This document shows positions 6,857 through 13,346 of a DNA stretch of 14,885 nt, in pieces (the first letter of the stretch is position 1; each line of letters opens with the position of its first letter). The notes under the pieces were generated by a model. That model saw only the letters and a list, made by a program, of their open reading frames with translations. It made no database searches and had not been told where the DNA came from. A program made the position numbers and the translations under genes. The stretch spans positions 1 through 14,885 of the forward strand of contig JBFIPX010000070.1 of the NCBI GenBank assembly GCA_041609895.1, given 5' to 3'. Origin of the DNA: JAHHLP01 sp041609895. Lineage in GTDB: Bacteria; Bacteroidota; Rhodothermia; Rhodothermales; JABDKH01.

Positions 6857-7717
6857 ATGAGCAACATCCTGAGGCTGGCACTTCAGAAGTCGGGACGGCT
6901 GAGCGAGTCCTCAGCCCGCCTGATCGAGGAATGTGGAATTCATTTCAATCACCACAACGCAAAGCTGAAGTGCACTGCCCTCAACTTTCCGCTTGAAATT
7001 CTCTTTCTGCGGGACGACGACATCCCGGGTTATGTAGCGGACGGTGTGGCGGATGTGGGAATCGTCGGAGAGAATGTTGTCCGTGAGAAGAAAGCTTCCA
7101 TCGAGAAGCTCGAACGACTTGGTTTTGGCCGCTGCCGGCTATCGATCGCGGTGCCTCGAAGCTTCGAGTACTCTTCGTTGTCCGACCTGGAAGGCCTTGA
7201 CATTGCGACTTCGTATCCGTCGCTGCTCACGGAGTATCTCGATTCGAAGGGCGTTAACGCCGAGATACATGAGATAAGTGGGTCCGCGGAACTCGCTCCC
7301 AGCATCGGACTGGCGGACGCGGTGTGCGATCTTGTGAGTACGGGTAGCACGCTTCTAAGCAACGGCCTTAAAGAGGTGGAGACGATTCTGGAGTCGCAGG
7401 CGGCCCTTATCGCACGGCCTGGTTTATCACATGAGACACAGTCGCTCGTCGATCAGCTGCGATTTCGGATCAAGTCGGTTGAGCGCGCGCGAAGCTACAA
7501 GTACATCCTGCTCAACGTACCCAACGAATCGATTGAGACTGTATCGGACATTCTGCCCGGGATGAAGAGCCCGACGGTAATGCCCCTCGCCATCGACGGA
7601 TGGAGTTCAGTGCACTCGGTTGTTCAGGAAGATGAGTTCTGGGTCATCATCGACAAACTTCGGGATGCCGGTGCACAAGGCGTCCTGGTGTTACCGGTCG
7701 AGAAGATGGTCCTATGA
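6857..7717 (+). CDS. hisG: ATP phosphoribosyltransferase, long form
   Basis: This enzyme catalyses the first, committed step of histidine synthesis: ATP plus PRPP to N1-(5-phosphoribosyl)-ATP. The 286-aa protein opens with LRLALQKSGRLSESSARLI and has RDDDIPGYVADGVADVGIVG in the first lobe. The phosphoribosyl-binding loop is in DLVSTGSTLLSNGL. The ~75 C-terminal residues, ending GVLVLPVEKMVL, form the ACT-like regulatory domain of the long HisG class, so no HisZ partner should be needed and feedback inhibition by histidine is expected. It heads the his operon; its TGA overlaps the hisD ATG (ATGA at 7714-7717). No clear Shine-Dalgarno precedes the ATG, and two palindromes lie just upstream. Confidence 0.95.
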   Translation: MSNILRLALQKSGRLSESSARLIEECGIHFNHHNAKLKCTALNFPLEILFLRDDDIPGYVADGVADVGIVGENVVREKKASIEKLERLGFGRCRLSIAVPRSFEYSSLSDLEGLDIATSYPSLLTEYLDSKGVNAEIHEISGSAELAPSIGLADAVCDLVSTGSTLLSNGLKEVETILESQAALIARPGLSHETQSLVDQLRFRIKSVERARSYKYILLNVPNESIETVSDILPGMKSPTVMPLAIDGWSSVHSVVQEDEFWVIIDKLRDAGAQGVLVLPVEKMVL

Positions 7718-8997
7718 AGCTATACAAGTACCCCGACAGGTCGGAGTGGGCCGAAATCGTTCGCCGACCGGCACGGTCGTTTCGTGACCTGCGAGAGGAA
7801 GTTGAGCCGATTTTCGATAAAGTGCGGCAGGCTGGAGACGACGCCGTTCGAGAACTCACGAAGCGCTTCGACGGGGTGGAGGTAGGCTCGATCCGCGTCA
7901 GCGAGGGGGAAATCGCCCGATCACCCAGCGAAGTATCAGAAGCGCTCAGGCAGTCGATAGATGTGGCAGCGACCAACATCAGTACGTTTCACTCCGAGTT
8001 CGTCGAGAACGTTCAGGTCGTGGAGACCATGCCCGGCATTCGGTGCTGGCGTCGAAGCGTCCCCATCCAGTCTGTTGGCTTGTACGTTCCTGGCGGAACC
8101 GCGCCGCTTTTCTCGTCGGTTCTCATGCTTGGCGTTCCGGCTTCGATCGCCGGCTGCCCCCGTACGGTTCTATGCACGCCGCCACGAGCGGACGGGAGCG
8201 TTCATCCTGCGATTCTCTATGCTGCAAGCGTTGCGGGTATCTCGGAGGTCTACCGCGTTGGCGGAGCACAAGCAATCGCAGCTCTTGCTCTCGGAACCGA
8301 GTCGATTCCAAGTGTCGATAAGATCTTCGGACCGGGCAACCAGTACGTCACAGCGGCGAAACAACTGGCCTCGACGAACGGCGTTGCGATCGACATGCCG
8401 GCTGGACCCACAGAAGTTGCCATCATCGCGGACAAATCCTGCGATGTTCGCTACACTGCCGCTGATGTTCTGTCGCAGGCGGAGCATGGCACCGACAGCC
8501 ACATACTTCTCTTGTCAAACGATGAGGAGCACATGCGTGCTGTGATCGAAGAAATCGATAAACAGGTGCAAGCTTTGCCGAGGAAAGAGATCGCGCGAGA
8601 AGCGTTGCGTCACAGCAGTGCAGTAGTAGTTGGCGGAACCGACGAAGCCATTGCCGTGGTGAATCAATACGCTCCCGAGCACCTCATTATCGCCACGCGA
8701 GACGCGGACGAGTTGGCGGAACACGTAGTCAATGCAGGATCTGTCTTCGTGGGCGCGATGTCGCCTGAGGCTGCCGGAGACTACGCGACCGGTACGAACC
8801 ATACGCTCCCGACAAATGGATTCGCTCGCTCTTATTCAGGTGTCTCAGTGGACTCCTTCGTCAAGAAGATCACATTCCAACGGTTGACGGAGTCCGGCTT
8901 GAAGGGAATCAGCGCGACCGTTCAGCAGATGGCCGCGGCCGAAGGGTTGGATGGGCACGCGCAGGCAGTAGCCGTACGAATTGAGGATTCGGCGTGA
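7714..8997 (+). CDS. hisD: Histidinol dehydrogenase
   Basis: This zinc- and NAD-dependent enzyme oxidises L-histidinol to L-histidine in two steps, the last in the pathway. The 427-aa length is normal. The expected active-site residues are visible: zinc ligands Gln255 and His258 in LSQAEHGTDS, catalytic Glu322-His323 in YAPEHLI, Asp356 in AGDYATGTNH, and the C-terminal His415 in GLDGHAQ. The NAD-binding GPGNQYV segment and MPAGPTEVAIIAD are also present. Its ATG overlaps the hisG stop by four bases (ATGA), and its own TGA overlaps the hisB start (TGATG), so translation is coupled on both sides. hisC, which normally follows hisD in this gene order, is absent. Confidence 0.96.
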   Translation: MKLYKYPDRSEWAEIVRRPARSFRDLREEVEPIFDKVRQAGDDAVRELTKRFDGVEVGSIRVSEGEIARSPSEVSEALRQSIDVAATNISTFHSEFVENVQVVETMPGIRCWRRSVPIQSVGLYVPGGTAPLFSSVLMLGVPASIAGCPRTVLCTPPRADGSVHPAILYAASVAGISEVYRVGGAQAIAALALGTESIPSVDKIFGPGNQYVTAAKQLASTNGVAIDMPAGPTEVAIIADKSCDVRYTAADVLSQAEHGTDSHILLLSNDEEHMRAVIEEIDKQVQALPRKEIAREALRHSSAVVVGGTDEAIAVVNQYAPEHLIIATRDADELAEHVVNAGSVFVGAMSPEAAGDYATGTNHTLPTNGFARSYSGVSVDSFVKKITFQRLTESGLKGISATVQQMAAAEGLDGHAQAVAVRIEDSA

Positions 8998-9959
8998 TGC
9001 AGGCTAGAGTATATGTCGACCTAAACGCGTTTCGGGCGCCGGAGGCCGGAGATGATTTGGCTTCGGCGTTCCAGCCGGGATCAATTGCCTCGCTTGCCGC
9101 TCTCGCGAGTCAGACGGATATCGTTCTGGTCGCGGAAGAAGGTGCCGTGACACAGCAAGACGACCTCTTGCGTTTGTTGGCACGAGAGGGCGTTCGATTT
9201 CAAATGACGCTGCCGCCCGAGAAGCTCGCAGCCATCATTCGCAACGGGGAGGCCGCAGAGAGTTTTGTCTTTGCGGGGCCGAAGTTGTCGGCAGAGCTTG
9301 CACAACACGATGGAGATCCCGTCGTTGTCGATCCGCTCACGGTTGGCTGGCCGGAAGCAGTTGCGCGGTTCGGGCTTCCGGACCGAGTCTCAACGGTTCG
9401 GAGGGAGACCTCAGAAACGGCAATTGAGATCAGACTGAATGTCGATGGCCGAGGAATGAGTGAAGTAAAAACAGGAATCGGCTTCTTCGACCACATGCTC
9501 GAACAAGTGGCGCGCCACGCAAGAATGGACATTAGTCTTAGGGTGGATGGCGACCTGCATGTCGATGAACACCATACAATCGAAGACGTCGCAATAGTTC
9601 TCGGCGAAGCTTTTCGACGGGCCGTCGGCGACAAGCGAGGAATTGAGAGGTATTCATTCGTGCTTCCGATGGACGAGGCGCTCGCACGCGTTGCCCTGGA
9701 CCTTTCAGGACGGCCGTGGCTTGTGTGGGAGGTGGAGTTCAAAAGGGAAAGAATCGGCGACATGCCCACCGAGATGTTCAAGCACTTCTTCAAGAGTTTC
9801 ACTGATGCGAGTCAGAGTACGTTGAATATCCACTGCGCGGGTGAGAACGAGCACCATAAGATCGAGTCGATTTTCAAAGCGTTCGGAAGATGCCTTGGAT
9901 TGTCGGTTCGGAGAAGGGCAGGGGATGGGTTGATTCCCAGTACCAAAGGAGTTCTTTGA
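8997..9959 (+). CDS. hisB: HisB: imidazoleglycerol-phosphate dehydratase with a degenerate N-terminal HAD phosphatase domain
   Basis: The C-terminal half (about residues 133-320) is a complete imidazoleglycerol-phosphate dehydratase, with KTGIGFFDHMLEQ, the metal-binding VDEHHTIEDV, DISLRVDGD-type strands, ENEHHKIESIFKAFGR and the terminal STKGVL. Residues 1-128 correspond to the histidinol-phosphatase half of E. coli-type HisB: the opening strand ARVYVDLNAF replaces the DxDGT motif as D8-x-N10, LVAEEGA replaces MITNQDG, and VGWPEAVARFG aligns with the linker region of the bifunctional enzyme. The second catalytic Asp, motif II Thr-Asn, the zinc-loop cysteines (no Cys at all here), the motif III Lys and the GDxxxD loop are missing, so phosphatase activity is probably lost. 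The start is ATG 8997 in TGATG; GTG 8994 is a one-codon alternative. The stop overlaps hisH. Confidence 0.92.
   Translation: MQARVYVDLNAFRAPEAGDDLASAFQPGSIASLAALASQTDIVLVAEEGAVTQQDDLLRLLAREGVRFQMTLPPEKLAAIIRNGEAAESFVFAGPKLSAELAQHDGDPVVVDPLTVGWPEAVARFGLPDRVSTVRRETSETAIEIRLNVDGRGMSEVKTGIGFFDHMLEQVARHARMDISLRVDGDLHVDEHHTIEDVAIVLGEAFRRAVGDKRGIERYSFVLPMDEALARVALDLSGRPWLVWEVEFKRERIGDMPTEMFKHFFKSFTDASQSTLNIHCAGENEHHKIESIFKAFGRCLGLSVRRRAGDGLIPSTKGVL
9945..9951 (+). promoter_or_regulatory. Ribosome-binding site that fixes the hisH start
   Basis: AAAGGAG lies 4 bases before the TTG at 9956, inside the 3' end of hisB. It is the best Shine-Dalgarno match near the hisB/hisH junction and supports the TTG start over the upstream in-frame ATG at 9890, which would add 22 residues unlike any HisH. 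Confidence 0.65.
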
Positions 9960-10537
9960 CGGTAGCAATTCTCAAATACAACGCCGGTAACGTCAGGTCC
10001 GTCATCTTTGCAATGAAGCGACTGGGAATAGATCCTGTTTGGACCGACGACCCGGAAGCGCTCCAGCGGGCGGACAAGGTGATTTTCCCCGGAGTCGGCG
10101 AGGCGGGCAGCGCGATGCGCTACCTGTCGGAAAGGGGCCTGGACGACGTCATCTCTAGTCTGCGACAGCCCGTGCTCGGGATTTGTCTTGGATTGCAGCT
10201 TCTCTGCGAGTCGTCCGAAGAGAACGATACCACCGGATTGGGTGTGTTTCCGTATGCGGTGAAGAGGTTTGAGCCGAAACTCAAAGTGCCGCACATCGGG
10301 TGGAACGCGATCTCGGAATTGCGCGGGCCGTTGTTTAAAGGCGTGTCGAACGGGTCTTTTGCCTACTTCGTCCACTCTTACTATGCGGTGACAGGAGATC
10401 ATGATGCCGCGGCGACCAATTACGTTACGACCTTTGCCTCCGCCGTTTGCAGGGACAACTTTTTCGCCGTTCAATTTCACCCGGAGAAAAGTGGCACCGT
10501 GGGTCGGCGAATCCTGGAGAACTTTCTGGACCTATAG
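9956..10537 (+). CDS. hisH: Imidazole glycerol phosphate synthase, glutamine amidotransferase subunit
   Basis: HisH hydrolyses glutamine and channels ammonia to HisF for formation of IGP and AICAR. The 193-aa protein starts VAILKYNAGNVRSV directly after the TTG start codon and shows the class I amidotransferase triad: Cys77 in LGICLGLQLL, His175 and Glu177 in QFHPEKSG. VIFPGVGEAGSAM and PHIGWN are further family signatures. TTG 9956 is chosen because conserved sequence begins there, AAAGGAG sits at the right spacing, and the codon overlaps the hisB stop by four bases (TTGA). The partner hisF begins 14 bases after the stop, with no hisA between them, unlike the common H-A-F order. Confidence 0.94.
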   Translation: MTVAILKYNAGNVRSVIFAMKRLGIDPVWTDDPEALQRADKVIFPGVGEAGSAMRYLSERGLDDVISSLRQPVLGICLGLQLLCESSEENDTTGLGVFPYAVKRFEPKLKVPHIGWNAISELRGPLFKGVSNGSFAYFVHSYYAVTGDHDAAATNYVTTFASAVCRDNFFAVQFHPEKSGTVGRRILENFLDL

Positions 10538-10538
10538 C

Positions 10539-10543
10539 GGAGG
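10539..10543 (+). promoter_or_regulatory. Strong Shine-Dalgarno of hisF
   Basis: GGAGG lies 8 bases before ATG 10552 in the 14-bp hisH-hisF gap. It fixes the hisF start, whose frame is open far back into hisH, and shows that canonical Shine-Dalgarno initiation is used in this genome even though several other genes lack such a site. Confidence 0.7.
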
Positions 10544-10551
10544 CGGCGGGG

Positions 10552-11310
10552 ATGTTGACGCGACGGATCATACCATGTCTTGACGTCAAGGATGGGCAGA
10601 CCGTCAAAGGCGTGAACTTCGTCAATTTGCGCAGTGCCGGTGATCCGGTCGAACTGTCAAGCCGATACGCCGCGGAGGGAGCCGACGAACTGGTGTTCCT
10701 CGACATTACCGCCACCATTGAGGGTCGCGCCACGCTTCTCGAACTGGTCACTCGGGTGGCCGAGACCCTTGATATTCCGTTTACGGTCGGCGGTGGCATC
10801 CAGTCTCAGCAAGACGTAGCCGATTTGCTGGGAGCAGGTGCAGACAAGGTATCAGTCAACTCGGCGGCCGTCCGTGATCCGTCCCTCGTAAACAGGCTTG
10901 CCTCCGAGTTTGGCAGCCAGTGTATAGTAGTAGCTATTGATGCGCGACGTTCGGAAAACGCTCAAGCGTTCGTCCACACACACGGCGGAAGGACACCGAC
11001 TGACATCGACGCTGTCAAATGGGCGCGCGAGGTAGCCGATCGCGGTGCTGGTGAAATACTTTTAACATCGATGGACCATGACGGGACAAAGTCTGGTTTC
11101 GCTCTATCACTGACGCGTGAGATCTCGACCTCGGTATCCGTTCCCGTCATCGCTTCAGGCGGAGCGGGTAGTCCCGAGCACTTTGTCGAGGCATTCACGG
11201 AGGGAGCGGCAGATGCCGCTTTGGCTGCCAGTATCTTCCATTTTGGAGAAGTCGGAATCAAGGATCTCAAGCGCTTCCTCCGGGAGCAAGACATACCGGT
11301 AAGATTATGA
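10552..11310 (+). CDS. hisF: Imidazole glycerol phosphate synthase, cyclase subunit
   Basis: HisF is the TIM-barrel cyclase that combines PRFAR with ammonia from HisH to give IGP and AICAR; AICAR re-enters purine synthesis downstream of PurC. The 252-aa protein begins MLTRRIIPCLDVKDG with catalytic Asp11 and has the second catalytic residue Asp130 in VVAIDAR. Phosphate-binding loops appear as FTVGGGI and VIASGGAG, and the end IPVRL is the family's usual C-terminus. The frame is open upstream into hisH, but the conserved N-terminus and the GGAGG at 10539 settle the start at 10552. The stop overlaps the hisIE ATG (ATGA). It looks like genuine HisF rather than the related HisA, which is not present in this cluster. 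Confidence 0.96.
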   Translation: MLTRRIIPCLDVKDGQTVKGVNFVNLRSAGDPVELSSRYAAEGADELVFLDITATIEGRATLLELVTRVAETLDIPFTVGGGIQSQQDVADLLGAGADKVSVNSAAVRDPSLVNRLASEFGSQCIVVAIDARRSENAQAFVHTHGGRTPTDIDAVKWAREVADRGAGEILLTSMDHDGTKSGFALSLTREISTSVSVPVIASGGAGSPEHFVEAFTEGAADAALAASIFHFGEVGIKDLKRFLREQDIPVRL

Positions 11311-11921
11311 GCATTGACTTTGAAAAGGGAGACGGGCTTGTTCCAACGATTGTGCAGGACGTGGACAGCGGGTCCGTTCTGATGCTGGGTTACATGAACG
11401 AGGAGGCGCTCCAGGCGACACGAAATAGTGGTAAGGTGACCTTCTTCAGTCGAAGCAAGCAGCGGCTCTGGACTAAAGGCGAAACCAGTGGCAACTACAT
11501 CGCTTTCGAGAGTGCGAGCGAGGACTGCGACGGAGATGCTTTGCTGATTCTTGGCCGGCCGACCGGTCCGGTTTGTCACACCGGAAGCGATACTTGCTTC
11601 GGAAAAATTCGTTCGTTCAAACAACCAATGGATTTCCTGGACGAGTTGGCCGACGTAATTCGGAGCAGGCACTCGGGGACGGGCGAGTCGTCGTACACGA
11701 AATACCTGCTAGATAAAGGTCCTCGAAGGATCGCACAGAAGATCGGTGAAGAAGCTGTAGAGTTGGTCATTGAAGCGGCTACCGGCGACCGGGAGCGGAT
11801 GGTGTCCGAGTCGGCCGACATGATCTATCACCTGATGGTGTTGCTAGAGTCAGAGGACCTTGGCTTCGGCGACGTGGTGGAGGAGCTGCGCCGCCGTCAC
11901 GAGGTAGCTGCAAAGAGCTGA
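11307..11921 (+). CDS. hisIE: Bifunctional phosphoribosyl-AMP cyclohydrolase / phosphoribosyl-ATP pyrophosphatase
   Basis: The fused enzyme carries out the second and third steps of histidine synthesis: PR-ATP to PR-AMP, then opening of the purine ring to ProFAR. The N-terminal HisI part (residues ~1-110) has VLMLGYMNEEAL, TFFSRSKQRLWTKGETSGN and the metal-binding cysteine region SEDCDGDALL ... PVCHTGSDTCF. The C-terminal HisE part (~111-204) is a MazG-like all-alpha domain with SYTKYLLDKGPRRIAQKIG, EEAVELVIEA and ESADMIYHLMVLL. The 204-aa length is normal for fused HisIE. It is translationally coupled to hisF by ATGA and is the last his gene; the NADH dehydrogenase follows after 50 bases. 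Confidence 0.96.
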   Translation: MSIDFEKGDGLVPTIVQDVDSGSVLMLGYMNEEALQATRNSGKVTFFSRSKQRLWTKGETSGNYIAFESASEDCDGDALLILGRPTGPVCHTGSDTCFGKIRSFKQPMDFLDELADVIRSRHSGTGESSYTKYLLDKGPRRIAQKIGEEAVELVIEAATGDRERMVSESADMIYHLMVLLESEDLGFGDVVEELRRRHEVAAKS

Positions 11922-11971
11922 CGAGATGCATCTATTGAAAATGCCCCGGTCGTCTTACGACTCGTAGAGGA

Positions 11972-13249
11972 ATGGCAAGTTTGACGTCATCCAGGCCACG
12001 GGTCGTGATTGTCGGTGCCGGGTTCGGCGGGTTGAACGCCGCGGCACGGCTCAAGAGGTCACCCGTCGACGTACTGCTGATAGATCGCTACAACTTCCAC
12101 ACGTTTCAGCCGCTCCTGTATCAGGTCGCCACGGCCGGTCTTGAACCAGAGGAGATTGCCCATGCGGTGAGGGGCATCTTCCAGAATCAGGAAAACGTGT
12201 CATTCAGGCTTGGAGAAGTGGCCAGGGTTCTGCCGGACGAAAAGGCGGTCATACTGCAGGACGGTTTTCGGATCGTATTCGATTACCTGATTGTCGCGGC
12301 CGGCGCGACCACCGCTTTCTTCGGCGTAGACGGTGCTGAAGAACACAGCTTTTCGCTCAAGTCGTTACGAGACGCTACGCGACTTCGGTCGCACCTGATC
12401 AGGCAGTTTGAGGCGGTCGATCGGAACCCAACGCGTATTGATGACGGGGCCCTGAACTTTGTGGTCGTTGGTGGTGGCCCAACAGGCGTAGAGATGGCGG
12501 GCGCGCTTGTGGAGCTTTTTGATCTGGTTCTGCGAAAAGACTATCCGTCGCTGCCGATCGACCGGGCGCGCGTAATACTTCTGGAAATGCAGGATCGACT
12601 GCTGGGGGCGTTCCACGAGAAGTCGCAGCGATATGCCCTCAAAACGCTTCTCAAGCGCAATGTTGAAGTGCTTCTTGAGACCGGGGTGAACCGTGTCACG
12701 AAAACCTCGGTTCATCTCGACGACGGCTCGACTATTCCGACCGAAACCGTTATCTGGGCTGCCGGCGTGCGTGCCGAGCCAATCGGTGATCGTATCGGGG
12801 CAAGTCTGGATACCGGCCCCGCGGGCCGCGTTGTCCTGAACGAAGACCTCACGGTTCCGGATCACGATGACATTTTTGTAATAGGCGATCTCGCGGGAAG
12901 CACCAACGACAACGACGATCTCCATCCGCAGCTGGCACCCGTGGCGATTCAGGGAGGCAAGTACGTTGCTGCGGTGATCGACCGACGTTTGCGTGGCCGG
13001 AAGGCGCCAAAGCCGTTTTCCTACAAGGACAAAGGAATCATGGCAACGATCGGCCGAAACGCGGCGGTCGCCGAACTGGCAGGCGGGATCCGAACCCGTG
13101 GATTCATAGCGTGGTTGATGTGGCTGTTTCTGCACCTGGTTATGCTGGTAGGATTCCGCAATCGCGTAAATGTGCTGGTCAATTGGGCATGGAATTACTT
13201 CACGTACGATCGCAGTGCGCGGCTAATCCTGGATGATGAAGCGGCGTAG
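11972..13249 (+). CDS. ndh: Type II NADH dehydrogenase (NDH-2)
   Basis: This single-subunit, non-proton-pumping flavoprotein moves electrons from NADH to the quinone pool at the cytoplasmic face of the membrane. The 425-aa protein has the FAD-binding Rossmann motif VVIVGAGFGGLNAA (glycines 15-20), a second dinucleotide site for NADH at VVVGGGPTGVEMAG (residues 164-176), the quinone-side RYNFHTFQPLLYQVATAGL, IWAAGVRAEP, and the FAD-contacting IFVIGDLAG. A hydrophobic segment near residues 377-396 (FIAWLMWLFLHLVMLVGF) followed by a positively charged amphipathic tail is the usual membrane anchor. The gap from hisIE is 50 bases and contains a small dyad GTCGT-CTT-ACGAC (11949-11961); cotranscription with the his genes is possible but unproven. 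GAGG sits very close to the ATG, so initiation may be weak. Confidence 0.94.
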   Translation: MASLTSSRPRVVIVGAGFGGLNAAARLKRSPVDVLLIDRYNFHTFQPLLYQVATAGLEPEEIAHAVRGIFQNQENVSFRLGEVARVLPDEKAVILQDGFRIVFDYLIVAAGATTAFFGVDGAEEHSFSLKSLRDATRLRSHLIRQFEAVDRNPTRIDDGALNFVVVGGGPTGVEMAGALVELFDLVLRKDYPSLPIDRARVILLEMQDRLLGAFHEKSQRYALKTLLKRNVEVLLETGVNRVTKTSVHLDDGSTIPTETVIWAAGVRAEPIGDRIGASLDTGPAGRVVLNEDLTVPDHDDIFVIGDLAGSTNDNDDLHPQLAPVAIQGGKYVAAVIDRRLRGRKAPKPFSYKDKGIMATIGRNAAVAELAGGIRTRGFIAWLMWLFLHLVMLVGFRNRVNVLVNWAWNYFTYDRSARLILDDEAA

Positions 13250-13263
13250 CGAAAGCCTTCAAA

Positions 13264-13285
13264 ATTGACAATTCCACCTGTCAAT
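13264..13285. repeat. Inverted repeat after ndh (7-bp arms)
   Basis: ATTGACA (13264-13270) and TGTCAAT (13279-13285) are exact inverse complements with an 8-base spacer, 15 bases after the ndh stop. No T-run follows. It could be an operator for the recombinase gene, part of a composite recombination site with the larger repeat at 13289-13326, or part of a terminator. Confidence 0.4.
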
Positions 13286-13288
13286 CGT

Positions 13289-13326
13289 ATCCTACGTGTG
13301 ATAACCGTTCTTATCGAACGTAGGAT
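13289..13326. repeat. Two-part inverted repeat upstream of the recombinase, dif-like core or hairpin terminator
   Basis: The outer arms ATCCTACGT (13289-13297) and ACGTAGGAT (13318-13326) are perfectly complementary. Within them GATAA (13300-13304) pairs with TTATC (13311-13315) around the 6 bases CCGTTC; only two positions on each side are unpaired. Read as DNA, the core ACGTGTGATAA-6-TTATCGAACGT has the 11-6-11 geometry of Xer/dif sites, including the inner ATAA/TTAT seen in E. coli dif. Read as RNA, it is a stable hairpin that could end ndh transcription, though no T-run follows. It ends 20 bases before the recombinase start. Confidence 0.6.
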
Positions 13327-13346
13327 TAGCCATAAATCCCACCATT

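Noticed and set aside
9812..10480. 222-aa open frame on - across hisB/hisH
   Set aside because: It lies antisense to two certain his genes and shows no domain signatures.
10447..10551. N-terminal extension of hisF into hisH
   Set aside because: HisF homologues begin with the catalytic CLDVKDG segment about nine residues in; GGAGG at 10539 supports 10552.
11949..11961. GTCGT-CTT-ACGAC dyad between hisIE and ndh as a terminator
   Set aside because: The stem is only 5 bp, the loop 3 bases and no T-run follows; chance occurrence is plausible.
12365..13135. 256-aa open frame on - antisense to ndh
   Set aside because: Composition is that of a shadow frame; the + strand gene is unambiguous NDH-2.
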